Shown here: in pieces, positions 34,407-43,672 of the stretch
Numbering within the stretch: the stretch's first letter is position 1
How the letters are laid out: every line of letters starts with the position of its first letter
NCBI GenBank assembly: GCA_031119475.1
Contig: JAVHXV010000007.1
Coordinates: 62,001 to 126,000 of the forward strand
Direction: 5' to 3'
From: Pedobacter sp.
GTDB taxonomy: Bacteria > Bacteroidota > Bacteroidia > Sphingobacteriales > Sphingobacteriaceae
Length of the DNA: 64,000 nt
Notes under the pieces: model-generated
The model's input: only the letters and a program-made list of their open reading frames with translations
Told to the model about the DNA's origin: nothing
Database searches by the model: none
Translations under genes and position numbers: made by a program

Positions 34407-35744
34407 TTATGTCAAATACTTTTTGAACGCGTACGGCCATAGTTTATTTAAGATAACAAAAGGTTTGGACAGGATGCACAAAATCTGGTAGATCATACTG
34501 TTTCTGACCAGGTCCTTTAAAAAAAATGTATAAGTTGATATACCAATGAATAGCATGAGGAAAACAAGGATTGTTTTATTTGGCGTCAAAATGGTTGCCA
34601 AGCTAGCATTTAAACGGATAATAAACCTACGTATGACAGTAGGAATTAAACTGTTCAATGTTTCAGTTGGGATGATAAGGAATATAGCGAACGCACTGCC
34701 GATACAATAAAAGAAAATCCTAATAAAATCGCATGATAGAATAAAAAAAACAGGTAGCAGGCTGACCAGCTGAAAAATAATGATCGAAGAAAGGATAACC
34801 TGATCGTTTTCGGTAAAACTAAGCTCCGTTTTCCTAAAAACCATTAAGAAGTTAGTAGCAATGTAATAGACAATCGGAAAGGTAACTAGCCAGATAAATA
34901 GCGAAAAAATATCGTTATCGATAGCCAAAAAATTCATGGTGAAATGTTCCTTGAAAGTCGTCCCACTTTGCCAGCCAAGGCTAGAAACTGCATTGGCAGC
35001 ATTGATATCCAATACTTTGGGAAGGTTATGACCTGCAATGGGCTGCCACGAATCCCAAATGGCCTGTGCTATTGTTGCGTTTCCATGGTAATGGAGCGTA
35101 ACAAATAAGCAAAAAATGCTGGGCAACAAAGAGATGATGGCATAGGTGAGGGCCAATAAGTTGCCTTTTGGCCGATATTGACCAAAAAATAGCAATAAGA
35201 TTGCCGGAAGGGAAAAAAAAGCAAATACTTCATGTGTCAATAGTACAAATGCAAACAAACTATTGATCATCAGAATTTTGATTGCGAGCGGCCAATTGCG
35301 TTGGTAGCTTTTTAAGATCAGAATGAAAAAATAGAGCATGAGGTAATCTTTCCTGATCCAATTATCAGATAAGATGCCCATCCCGAGAAAAAAGCAGAGC
35401 GGAAGTATATAGAGCGCATAATCTCTCTTTAAAAAAGCCTTGATAAAGAATACACAAACAGCTAAAAAACTGATCAGGCAAATGAACTTAACCATCCACT
35501 CTAGATCTAGGTGGGTCTTTGACGCAAAAAGGAAGAGCATTTCGCCCAACAGGCCGCGCCTCACAAAGCCGCCCTGATAATTGATCAGGAATTCTGAAAT
35601 CTGCCAGGTCTGGAAGCCATACGTACTCGATAACTGTTTGAAGAAGCGAAACAACAAAGCCAGCAGGAACAACAGAAACGAAAAATTAAAAATGGACTGC
35701 CTGATGTTATTTTTGGGAAACAGTTGATTCATTTTATGGTTCAT
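34407..35744 (-). CDS. Polytopic membrane protein of the polysaccharide locus, function unknown
   Basis: 445 residues with about ten to twelve membrane helices. An extracytoplasmic or interfacial motif INYQGGFVRRGLLGE (about 50-64) and DNWIRKDYLMLYF stand out as charged, conserved-looking segments between helices. This is the look of GT-C glycosyltransferases or polymerase-like proteins, but I recognise no named family. An internal Met five codons in (35732) is an alternative start. It lies between the acetyltransferase and the UbiA gene; a role in moving a pentose or other sugar from polyprenyl phosphate is a guess. Confidence 0.7.
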   Translation of the reverse strand: MNHKMNQLFPKNNIRQSIFNFSFLLFLLALLFRFFKQLSSTYGFQTWQISEFLINYQGGFVRRGLLGEMLFLFASKTHLDLEWMVKFICLISFLAVCVFFIKAFLKRDYALYILPLCFFLGMGILSDNWIRKDYLMLYFFILILKSYQRNWPLAIKILMINSLFAFVLLTHEVFAFFSLPAILLLFFGQYRPKGNLLALTYAIISLLPSIFCLFVTLHYHGNATIAQAIWDSWQPIAGHNLPKVLDINAANAVSSLGWQSGTTFKEHFTMNFLAIDNDIFSLFIWLVTFPIVYYIATNFLMVFRKTELSFTENDQVILSSIIIFQLVSLLPVFFILSCDFIRIFFYCIGSAFAIFLIIPTETLNSLIPTVIRRFIIRLNASLATILTPNKTILVFLMLFIGISTYTFFLKDLVRNSMIYQILCILSKPFVILNKLWPYAFKKYLT

Positions 35745-35774
35745 GTGTTTTACGCCAGATATCGAAAGTGAAAA

Positions 35775-36329
35775 TTATTCGATGGATCTTTCTTTAACCT
35801 TTGTGGCGGGATTGCCCTGATAGATGCCGTAGGCCTCGAGATTTTTAGTGGCAGTCGATCCTACCGTGAGTATAGCGTGCGAATGCGCGGTAATTCCAGG
35901 GCATACCGTGGCTTTGGCCCCGATCCATACCCCATCTTCGAGTATAATTTCTTTTGTAATGAGGTCGAAACCTACTTTTTTATAGTCATGGTTACCGGTC
36001 AGCAACATAGACTTTTGCGAAACGCAGACATTTTTGCCAATCGTTACGTGTGCTAGATTTTCAATCCTGCATTCTGCGAGCCAAGAATGATCGCCGATGG
36101 TCAATTTCCAAGGATAGTGCACATACAGATAGGGCTTGATGCGCACATCTTTGCCAATTTTGGCCCCAAAAAGACGCAATAGTGCTACCAAGATGCTACT
36201 GACCGGAATTAGGCCAGATCGGAAAAAAAGCATACTCATTACATACCAGCAAAAGATCTTGAAACGCGATGCTCCCGTGTCAAACTCTTTTTTATCAAAG
36301 GCTTTTTTTAACGCTACGGTCTTTTTCAC
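35775..36329 (-). CDS. Hexapeptide-repeat acetyltransferase (WcaF-like)
   Basis: 184 residues. The left-handed beta helix is seen from about residue 65 on, with repeats such as IGKDVRIKPYLYV, IGDHSWLAECRIENLAHVTIG, IGKNVCVSQKSML and LEDGVWIGAKATVCPGITA, typical of colanic-acid WcaF and NodL/LacA-type O-acetyltransferases using acetyl-CoA. His in TGNHDY is the likely catalytic base. The N-terminal 60 residues include a short hydrophobic stretch (FCWYVMSMLFF) as in WcaF. It follows the exosortase gene by 3 bases and likely acetylates a sugar of the exported polymer. Confidence 0.87.
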   Translation of the reverse strand: MKKTVALKKAFDKKEFDTGASRFKIFCWYVMSMLFFRSGLIPVSSILVALLRLFGAKIGKDVRIKPYLYVHYPWKLTIGDHSWLAECRIENLAHVTIGKNVCVSQKSMLLTGNHDYKKVGFDLITKEIILEDGVWIGAKATVCPGITAHSHAILTVGSTATKNLEAYGIYQGNPATKVKERSIE

Positions 36330-36332
36330 TGT

Positions 36333-36914
36333 TTATTTAGGTTGTTCTAGGATTGTTGTATTTTTTTTAATCCAATAATAAAGTAGAATGAATATACAGA
36401 TATAGACAATGATGTTGAAGACTTCATGGTGATAAGTGAAATTCCGGCGCGAAGATTCGAACCAGCCCAAGAGTACGCCCAACGCTACGATCCTCAATAC
36501 ATTTAATACGTAGATCAAGAGCAGTCCGAATATCAAGAGCTTCCATTTGGCCTTTAATTGGGCAGGAAATGCAATGACAAAAGCCACCAGGAATGACATG
36601 ACGCCAATACCGAGGCAAGCATAGTTGATCCTGAGGTATGGGCCGTTTACAATGAGCACGTCCATCTCATTATGGATGGCATAGAAGCCAAATAGCCTAA
36701 TAATCCATACGGCGGGCACGATCAATGCCGATTTCAGCCATTGGATATAGTTGAAATGGGCAGCGATGTATTCATTATGGAAGCGCCCATACGGGCTCGT
36801 TACACTGTTCATAAACAGATTCCCCTGGCTAAAGAGCAGGTAGAAAAATAACAGCTTTACAACGAAAATAATGGCTTGCCTATTGGCCTGCTTTTGATCC
36901 TGCAGTTCATTCAT
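36333..36914 (-). CDS. Exosortase/archaeosortase family protein
   Basis: 193 residues, about six membrane helices. The transpeptidase-like triad of the family is present: Cys100 in NYACLGIGVMSFLVAF, Arg141 in LNVLRIVALGVL and His162/His163 in YHHEVFN. Exosortases cleave C-terminal sorting signals (PEP-CTERM type) of exported proteins and are often coded within EPS loci. Here it sits between a GT2 and an acetyltransferase gene. A Sphingobacteriaceae subtype (XrtY) with linked Wzy-like and glycosyltransferase proteins exists in family databases as I remember; assignment here is not verified. No candidate substrate protein is seen in the window. Confidence 0.87.
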   Translation of the reverse strand: MNELQDQKQANRQAIIFVVKLLFFYLLFSQGNLFMNSVTSPYGRFHNEYIAAHFNYIQWLKSALIVPAVWIIRLFGFYAIHNEMDVLIVNGPYLRINYACLGIGVMSFLVAFVIAFPAQLKAKWKLLIFGLLLIYVLNVLRIVALGVLLGWFESSRRNFTYHHEVFNIIVYICIFILLYYWIKKNTTILEQPK

Positions 36915-36925
36915 ATGCGCTATGA

Positions 36926-37795
36926 TTAGTCTTTTTTCAGATGAGCATTTATCTTTAACAATTCCTTAATTTTTACATCTACGATGAGACGGAACCAAAA
37001 TCCCTGTAAAAAATGGAAAAGAATTCCGGTAGATCCATCTAATATACCCAGTTGGAACACCATGCGATAACTAAAATACAGAAAAGGCCTCAAGCCCAGC
37101 GGTAATTTCCACCACAACCTTTTTAACCACGCATTCCGTTCATCAGGACTGCCCCAGAATTTGGGCTGCAAGGTCTGTGCTCGGAGATTTGACATTCGCT
37201 CAATTTCTTCTGTTGCGATCTGGTCGCTATATCGGATGTGCTTGGCTATCCAAAAACTGATCTGGTTTTCTTTGAGATTTTCTTCCAAAATATGTCCCCT
37301 TTTCCAGATTTCTGTCTTTCCCGGTACAATGAAGCGATGGTCCATATTTTCATTGAGATCAGAATAGCCTATATGGGTACGGAACATTTTGAGCAAATAT
37401 TTAGGGTAATATCCTCCATGTCTGATCCACTTTCCCTTAAAGAAATTTTTACGGTTAAAATAGATTCCATTTGTTCCCGCATGGTCTTCATCCTTGAATT
37501 GCTGCAATTGTGCATATAATTCAGGTGTAACAACCTGGTCAGCATCCAGGCCAATAATCCAAGGGGTCTTGATTTCAAAATTTTTCAGTGCAAAATCCCA
37601 TTGCTTGGGATGGTTTTCGAATGCATTGGTCTTAACAAGGGCACGGTATTTTTCTGCAATCGCCAAGGTTCCATCGGTGCTGCCCGAATCAAGAATATAG
37701 ATCGGCGAAGCAAGCCCGGCAATAGATTGCAATAATCTGGGCAGGTGCTGCTCCTCATTGAAGGTTAGAATAATAAAACTGAAAGCTGGATCCAT
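36926..37795 (-). CDS. Glycosyltransferase family 2
   Basis: 289 residues. GT-A fold with N-terminal FIILTFNEEQHLPRLLQS, the nucleotide-binding Asp in ILDSGSTDGT and the metal motif in IIGLDADQVV (about 85-94). The overall form is close to WaaE/KdtX-like inverting transferases that add a sugar to lipid-linked acceptors. The C-terminal part has a hydrophobic segment (LGLRPFLYFSYRMVFQLGILDG) that could touch the membrane. It lies between the GT4 gene (37823-39001) and the exosortase gene. Confidence 0.92.
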   Translation of the reverse strand: MDPAFSFIILTFNEEQHLPRLLQSIAGLASPIYILDSGSTDGTLAIAEKYRALVKTNAFENHPKQWDFALKNFEIKTPWIIGLDADQVVTPELYAQLQQFKDEDHAGTNGIYFNRKNFFKGKWIRHGGYYPKYLLKMFRTHIGYSDLNENMDHRFIVPGKTEIWKRGHILEENLKENQISFWIAKHIRYSDQIATEEIERMSNLRAQTLQPKFWGSPDERNAWLKRLWWKLPLGLRPFLYFSYRMVFQLGILDGSTGILFHFLQGFWFRLIVDVKIKELLKINAHLKKD

Positions 37796-37822
37796 TTCTT
37801 TAGCCTAAGTTAAGCAATCCTT

Positions 37823-39001
37823 TTAATTTATGGCCTTCGTGTACAATTCCAGGTAACGCGGGGTCAGAGCAGCTGTACTAAAGTCGTGTGCAATAATCGA
37901 GGGCGAAGTTTCCCTAATCATATTCCTTTCTGCTGATTGATGAAAGGCCGTAGTCAATTTTTCCCTGATAGATGAAATAGACAGATCAGAAATCCACCCC
38001 AGATTTTTGGCATTAACGTAATCAGATAGGCCAACATGCGATGACAAGAGCACGGCTGTACCTGCCCAGAGGCTTTCGACAACTACATTTGCAAAGTTTT
38101 CATTGTAGGAGGTCAGCACCATGAGGTCATGTTGCGCCAAAAGATCAAATTTTCGATCATTGTCTACATGGCCAGCCCACTCTATGTGCTCGGCAATCCC
38201 AAATACTTCGGCCTTTGCTTTTAAACTTGCCAAATAATTAGCTTCACCTGAGCCCGCAATGGTCAAGGAAAAATCAAAACCTACATCGGACAAGGCCTCT
38301 AAAAGCAATTCCAAACCTTTTTTTTCTTCAATACGTGAGAGGAAAATAAGCTTAAATGGCCGTGCTTCTAATTTTTGCCGGACAGGTGCCTTTTCAGGAA
38401 GATTGACCAGGTTTGGGATTACGGTGATGCTTTTAGGGACCACAATTTTCAGGACATCTTCCTTTTCCTGCTCACTGGTTGCATGAATATGGCAATATTT
38501 AAGTAGGCCCTTGCCCATTAAGAGATGGATGGCGGATTTTGTCAGCGAATTTCTATTGCCCAAGGTATAATCGGTGAGCATTCCCCTGGGTGATAAAATT
38601 ACCGGAACACGATAAAATCTGGCGATTGCACAACTGAACAACGAAATCAGGTTCCACCAGGCATGGATGTGCACCACGATGGCACTTTTTTCCCGCTTTT
38701 TAGGGCTACGTGCGCTGACGATTAATTGTTTTAGTACCCTGAACAGCTGAGGAGAGAAATGGGTATGGTCCTTGGTAATCCGTTTATAATAAGTAACCTT
38801 GACGTCATCAACCATTATAGGCTTTCCGATCTCAACTGGTAGTTCCGTCGGACCATTTGCGGTCGTTGTCAATACCGAAAGCTCAATATCGCTCGATGAG
38901 TTGACCAAGGCCTCGCATAATTTGGCGACAGACATGGTAGGCCCACCATAAATATATGCAGGCTTATAGGCGGGGCTGATCTGCAGAATGCTGGTAGACA
39001 T
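37823..39001 (-). CDS. Glycosyltransferase family 4
   Basis: 392 residues. GT-B fold: N-terminal ISPAYKPAYIYGGPTMSV with the Gly-Gly loop, then the C-terminal domain with IPNLVNLPE, FLSRIEEKKGLELLLEAL and the EX7E-type region (SYNENFANVVVESLWAGTAVL). The retaining transfer uses a nucleotide sugar. The gene overlaps the Wzy-like gene by 38 bases at its 5' end, so coupling is strong. It could be the XrtY-linked glycosyltransferase type, from context only. Confidence 0.92.
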   Translation of the reverse strand: MSTSILQISPAYKPAYIYGGPTMSVAKLCEALVNSSSDIELSVLTTTANGPTELPVEIGKPIMVDDVKVTYYKRITKDHTHFSPQLFRVLKQLIVSARSPKKREKSAIVVHIHAWWNLISLFSCAIARFYRVPVILSPRGMLTDYTLGNRNSLTKSAIHLLMGKGLLKYCHIHATSEQEKEDVLKIVVPKSITVIPNLVNLPEKAPVRQKLEARPFKLIFLSRIEEKKGLELLLEALSDVGFDFSLTIAGSGEANYLASLKAKAEVFGIAEHIEWAGHVDNDRKFDLLAQHDLMVLTSYNENFANVVVESLWAGTAVLLSSHVGLSDYVNAKNLGWISDLSISSIREKLTTAFHQSAERNMIRETSPSIIAHDFSTAALTPRYLELYTKAIN

Positions 39002-40421
39002 GTAATTCGGTTAGGGTGTTTGATCTTTTTAACATCCAAAAAATGACGAACATTGATATAAAGCCGTAAAAGATGTTGTTGAGCAAAAACTCAAAGTTGT
39101 TGCCACGCCATAAATTTTGAAAAATAGCATTAAAGATAACGATACAGCCAAGTTCATAACCGCCAAACCACTCTTCGGCCTTATTACAGATCCATTGTGT
39201 AATGAGCCCATATAAAAAGATGGAGATGAATACGCCGATGAAACCCGCGCTGACGTAGCCATCTACTACCGGGCGGGTCTTTGCAGATACGCTCGATTGG
39301 CGATTGGCCACTCCTGCTTCGTACACTCTTTCCATTGAGATGTTCTCGGTTACGAATTTGTTGGCCCAGAGTGCCCTTGGAATAATGGCCAGCATTGAAT
39401 TTTTTACGATTTCGAGGCCATAGTAATCATGCTCCCTAGGAATATGTTTTACGAACCCGGTAAACATATCGATCTCGCTCAACCGTTGGGTCAAAAATGT
39501 CCAGTTGTTTTCGTTAATTTGCTCCGAATCACTGTTTAAGATGGTATTAAATGCCGCTGAACGTGCTTCAGCAGCTGTTTTTTCACCTCCCCAAGCCTGG
39601 CCCCGTACAATAGATACGAACGTTGGCAGTACATAAAGGAGAATATAGATTGTTGGAATCGACAAGAAAAGGATCAGTTTTTTAAAATAAGGATAAAGGA
39701 GGAAACTGATGATAATTACATTGATAATGATACTTTCCTTGTATCCCGTCAGCGTGGAGGCCAAGAAATTAAAAAAGAAAAGTCCTCCACCAAAGATGAT
39801 AAAACCAGTTTTTCGCTGGACGATACCACGTACAAATACGTAGGCACTACAGGTAATGGAAATGTTGATCAGACCAAATGAAAACTGTACGATACTCGCT
39901 ATGCGCGAGGAACCTACCCCCAGAACGTAACTGATTACGCAGAGCCAGATCAGGAAAAAATCCATGTTCAGGTTAAGCTTGTGCTTAATGACAGGGAACT
40001 GCTTCACTTGCGAAATCATTCCTGTTACCAAGGCGGCATGTGCCAATAAAGACATCCGCTGGCACTTGGCAATGGCATAGGTCTGCGCATTTTCCCTAAA
40101 TGGGAGTAAGGTTGTCTTGTTAAAATATTCATAGCCCAGGTGGTCCATGAAATAGAAGATTGATGTGCAGCACATAAATCCCGCAAAAATGAGCTGGATC
40201 AAAACGATGGGGCGCATAACCTGTTTGGCTAGCGGCAGATCATGGGGGATGAATTTTACCCTGGAGAAGAGTGTCCAATAAAAGATAAAAAACGAACCCA
40301 ACCAGGCGACAAAGTATGAGATAACCGGATCTAGCTGTGTAGCCACCGAAATTACCCATGGAACATAGATGAGAATGAGTACTTTTTGTCGCGAGAAGTT
40401 AGGATGCTTATCTGTTAACAT
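38964..40421 (-). CDS. Wzy/O-antigen polymerase-like membrane protein
   Basis: 485 residues with 10-12 membrane helices and a large extracytoplasmic loop at about 265-390, the usual topology of Wzy polymerases and O-antigen ligases. The loop contains RGQAWGGEKTAAEARS and an Arg-rich stretch (LWANKFVTENISMERVYEAG). Wzy proteins join repeat units on undecaprenyl carriers at the periplasmic face. Near neighbours are a GT4 on each side and the exosortase gene 2 kb downstream. The ABC exporter in the same locus would normally not need a Wzy, so the function is open. Confidence 0.75.
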   Translation of the reverse strand: MLTDKHPNFSRQKVLILIYVPWVISVATQLDPVISYFVAWLGSFFIFYWTLFSRVKFIPHDLPLAKQVMRPIVLIQLIFAGFMCCTSIFYFMDHLGYEYFNKTTLLPFRENAQTYAIAKCQRMSLLAHAALVTGMISQVKQFPVIKHKLNLNMDFFLIWLCVISYVLGVGSSRIASIVQFSFGLINISITCSAYVFVRGIVQRKTGFIIFGGGLFFFNFLASTLTGYKESIIINVIIISFLLYPYFKKLILFLSIPTIYILLYVLPTFVSIVRGQAWGGEKTAAEARSAAFNTILNSDSEQINENNWTFLTQRLSEIDMFTGFVKHIPREHDYYGLEIVKNSMLAIIPRALWANKFVTENISMERVYEAGVANRQSSVSAKTRPVVDGYVSAGFIGVFISIFLYGLITQWICNKAEEWFGGYELGCIVIFNAIFQNLWRGNNFEFLLNNIFYGFISMFVIFWMLKRSNTLTELHVYQHSADQPRL

Positions 40422-41565
40422 ATGCTAATATTGCACTAACTTGCCGCTCAAAACTCCAGTCTTGTATGGCCTTAGCTGCGTTTTTTCCTTTATCTATTAA
40501 ATCGGATTTGCTTTGGGTTAAAATTATTAATTTTTGTTTTAAATCAGCTAAATCTTCGCTTTTAAAAATTGCACCCACCGCTGTAGAGACCAGATCGGTA
40601 CTACAGCCCACCTTATCGGAAACCAATACGGCAGTTCCTGCAGCCATTGCCTCGTTTACGGCAAGTCCCCAGGTTTCACCAGGCCCTTTTGACGGCAGGC
40701 AATAGAGGTTGGCCGCCTGATAAACGACCGGCATCATGCTTTGGTTCTGAAAATCAGAAAAATGGATTTTTGTTGCCAAAATCTCAGGAACCTGTAGCTT
40801 CACATGGTCTTTAAGTTCATTTTCCAGCACCCCATTTCCCACAAATAACAAATGCACATTAGCCAGATTTATTTCCACAAAAGCACATAGTAATAACATT
40901 GGATTTTTTTTAGGCTCCAATTTGCCGGCAAAAAGGATCAATATTTCAGAATCACTTAAACCAAGTGAAGACCTGAATGCCAAGGCCGCCTCATTTCGGT
41001 CTTCGGCAAAGCGACGAACATCAATTGCATGCGGGGCAAAGATCAATTTTTTTTCAGGCACACCATATTTGAGATAGTATTGCCTGTTCGCACTTCCAGT
41101 ATAAAATGCATAGTCGATGTGTCGGTAGACCCAGCTCAGGAAAATAGAACGCAACACATTCTTGATGTTCTGTTTTTGATCTAATAAAGTCGAATCGCCC
41201 CTAAAATAAATGGGAATTTTACCTTTAAAATGTCTCAAGATCTTTAGGTGGCTATGATTTGACCAACCAAAAACAAGTATGGCCGTAGGCTGGTATGCTT
41301 TGATCGACGAAATTGCGTCTGTATTGATGATGCCTTTAAAATGATGTGTACCTTGATCTGTAGCAATATTGGTCAGGAATTGATGATCATATCCTTCCAA
41401 TAAGGGAATATCCCATTCTATGTTTTTGCCAAAACCCTTGTCCAATTTCTTACCTGCCCCGGCGGTATAAAATACCTTTACCGGCATTTTTTCGGCCAAT
41501 AACCGAAATACGGGGGCGTAATATTGGATGGGATGTGTGGTTACGATTGCCAGTCTGTTAGACAT
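40408..41565 (-). CDS. Glycosyltransferase family 4
   Basis: 385 residues. GT-B fold; N-terminus LAIVTTHPIQYYAPVFRLL is typical of one GT4 subgroup in Bacteroidota EPS loci. C-terminal domain with LFAGKLEPKKNPMLLL and the donor site GPGETWGLAVNEAMAAGTAVLV, containing the two Glu residues. It overlaps the Wzy-like gene start by 14 bases and the FkbM gene end by 8 bases. Confidence 0.92.
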   Translation of the reverse strand: MSNRLAIVTTHPIQYYAPVFRLLAEKMPVKVFYTAGAGKKLDKGFGKNIEWDIPLLEGYDHQFLTNIATDQGTHHFKGIINTDAISSIKAYQPTAILVFGWSNHSHLKILRHFKGKIPIYFRGDSTLLDQKQNIKNVLRSIFLSWVYRHIDYAFYTGSANRQYYLKYGVPEKKLIFAPHAIDVRRFAEDRNEAALAFRSSLGLSDSEILILFAGKLEPKKNPMLLLCAFVEINLANVHLLFVGNGVLENELKDHVKLQVPEILATKIHFSDFQNQSMMPVVYQAANLYCLPSKGPGETWGLAVNEAMAAGTAVLVSDKVGCSTDLVSTAVGAIFKSEDLADLKQKLIILTQSKSDLIDKGKNAAKAIQDWSFERQVSAILAYVNR

Positions 41566-42379
41566 TTGGAACTGCTAAAATATTACCGCTACTGATAGAC
41601 CCAAATTGATCCAATTGACGGAGTCCACTTTGTTTGATCTCGAAAAAAGTATATCGGTCAGCACCCAGTAGCTTAAAAATTACATCGTCTGCCTGACCAG
41701 TCTTTCGTTGGTAGTTTTGGTCATATTCAAAAACAATCGTCGGCCTATTCTTCTCGATTGTTTGGGAAAGTCCATCCAAAACAAAACTCTCATAGCCCTC
41801 TACATCTATTTTGATAAAATCTACCCGATTATTTCCTATCATTTCATCGCCAATCCTACAATCGATCGCTATTGTCCCATTCCGGTCAAACAAGTTATAA
41901 GCTCCTGGATTGGTACTACCTTCATCTGCCGCAATTGTTAGCTGTTCATTTTTGTTGCTCAACGCTACCGGATTGGTCTCGATATTCTGAAAATGGTTAA
42001 GGGCGATGTTTTTCTTTAGCTGCTCAAAATTAGCCGGAACAGGTTCAAAAGCGGTAACTTTTCCCTGTTGACCAACCAATTCTGAAAAATATAGGGTATG
42101 GAAACCAATGTTCGCACCAATATCCAGCACTTGATCCCCAGCTTTGATGTGGTCTTTGAAAACTTTTTTGAGGGGGGGCTCGTAATCGCCTAAAAATATA
42201 ATCCGGGCACCAATCCAAGTATTGGGGTCGCAGTTGATCTTAAAATTGCCATTCAAAGGAACAACGGTACATTCCCGTTTGTTAAATAACTTTCTTTTGA
42301 ACAGAAAATTAAAGAGCCGATCCTGGCCCCTAAAAAAAGGCCTTCGAAGGAGGGCGCGAAAGATAAAATCTAAGTTCAT
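41558..42379 (-). CDS. FkbM-family methyltransferase
   Basis: 273 residues. SAM-binding motif VLDIGANIGFHTLYFSELVG (about 95-114), then VTAFEPVPANFEQLKKNI, and VDFIKIDVEGYESFVLDG, the FkbM hallmark. Such enzymes O-methylate sugars or polyketides; here a sugar hydroxyl of the polymer is the likely target. It is packed between two glycosyltransferase genes. Confidence 0.92.
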   Translation of the reverse strand: MNLDFIFRALLRRPFFRGQDRLFNFLFKRKLFNKRECTVVPLNGNFKINCDPNTWIGARIIFLGDYEPPLKKVFKDHIKAGDQVLDIGANIGFHTLYFSELVGQQGKVTAFEPVPANFEQLKKNIALNHFQNIETNPVALSNKNEQLTIAADEGSTNPGAYNLFDRNGTIAIDCRIGDEMIGNNRVDFIKIDVEGYESFVLDGLSQTIEKNRPTIVFEYDQNYQRKTGQADDVIFKLLGADRYTFFEIKQSGLRQLDQFGSISSGNILAVPNV

Positions 42380-42403
42380 GATGGGTTAGCGGATGGCTGT
42401 AAA

Positions 42404-43672
42404 TTACGAGTTAATTCCTTTTGCTTTTAAGTAATTTCTGTAAAATAAAGGCATATGAATTAATTTAAGTAAAATTTTTTCTTTCAATGAAAGTTCGCCC
42501 ATCATATTGTTACACAGTTCCCTGATCCTTTGGTCATTACAATGGGTAACGATTTGATGGGTATGTAATGCCTGCAAAGTTTGTTGCCTGCTGTAATTTT
42601 TTGATAGGACTTCACACAAGACCAGCGCTTTACCGGTTACAAAGCCCAATTCAAAATTTTCCCTGATGTGAGCTGCTCCAGCCTTTCCAAATTGTTCCGC
42701 TAGATTTAGGTTATTGGCAATCAGTTCGATGGCCTTGATCATATTGGTTAAGTCGGTTACCACAAACCCGCCACGGCCATTGCCTACCAGTTCATTTTGT
42801 GTATTGTCTTTTAGCGGTGTATTTAAAGTAACGATGGGAATTTCGTTCAGGTGTGCTTCTGCCAATACCATTCCAAAACTTTCGCCAATTTGCGAGGCGT
42901 GTAGAAAGATGTCAAAGCTTTGGTAAAGCATATTCAGCTCTTGATCATTGTAGATTGGATCAAGCAAGTGCACATGGTCCTGTACCTGTTGTGGATAGCT
43001 CTTCAGTTTTTCTTTCAATATTTCTGGCAGGCCCACCAAAGCTAAATGGTACTTCTCATCTTTTTTCAGCAAAGCCTGAAGTGCATCAAAAATAATCCCA
43101 TTCCATTTGGCAATAATGGGCTGACCTATCCTCCCTAAAATGATAGCGCCAGTGGGCAAATGCGCAAGTCGCGGATGCCTTATTCCTTTTGTAACAGTCT
43201 TTATCTGACTACAATCAATCAGATTGGGCACTACAGCTCCAAGCTGGTTGAGGTTCCCGGTCCACTTTTGCCATTTCCATAGAGACCAATTCGAAAGATG
43301 CAGGTGCGCATCGATCAGGTTTGCGCTTGAAGAATAGTCGGGCCGGGCAAATATATTGGTTTCGATTACCTTGGTGTCCGACAATTTGATCAAAGGGAGC
43401 AGTCGGTTCAGTTCATTGTAATACCCTGGCCTGTGGATATGGATGACATCAGGTTTCCATCGGTTTATTTTTTCGATACTTTGCTGGAGGCTTTCACCAC
43501 CAGGCAAAACTTCAATATTTTTTTCGGCCAGATAGGTAGCCCTCATGCCAAGGGCTTTCGTGGCCAGCACTTTTGTATCACAATTAGCCTGTTGATAGCC
43601 AATAGAAAAATTTTGGGCTACGCGCTCTGTGCCACCTAGGCCAAGATTTTCAACTATGGTTAGAATCTTCAT
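42404..43672 (-). CDS. Glycosyltransferase family 4
   Basis: 422 residues from the ATG at 43672 (MKILTIVENLGLGGTERVAQ); the frame is open ten codons upstream inside the preceding gene. GT-B fold with the LGLGGTERV loop, ILGRIGQPIIAKW and an EX7E-like stretch (GESFGMVLAEAHLNEIPIV). The long C-terminal extension after about 350 is helical and ends in a basic, aromatic segment. It overlaps the preceding gene by 23 bases. Confidence 0.9.
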   Translation of the reverse strand: MKILTIVENLGLGGTERVAQNFSIGYQQANCDTKVLATKALGMRATYLAEKNIEVLPGGESLQQSIEKINRWKPDVIHIHRPGYYNELNRLLPLIKLSDTKVIETNIFARPDYSSSANLIDAHLHLSNWSLWKWQKWTGNLNQLGAVVPNLIDCSQIKTVTKGIRHPRLAHLPTGAIILGRIGQPIIAKWNGIIFDALQALLKKDEKYHLALVGLPEILKEKLKSYPQQVQDHVHLLDPIYNDQELNMLYQSFDIFLHASQIGESFGMVLAEAHLNEIPIVTLNTPLKDNTQNELVGNGRGGFVVTDLTNMIKAIELIANNLNLAEQFGKAGAAHIRENFELGFVTGKALVLCEVLSKNYSRQQTLQALHTHQIVTHCNDQRIRELCNNMMGELSLKEKILLKLIHMPLFYRNYLKAKGINS

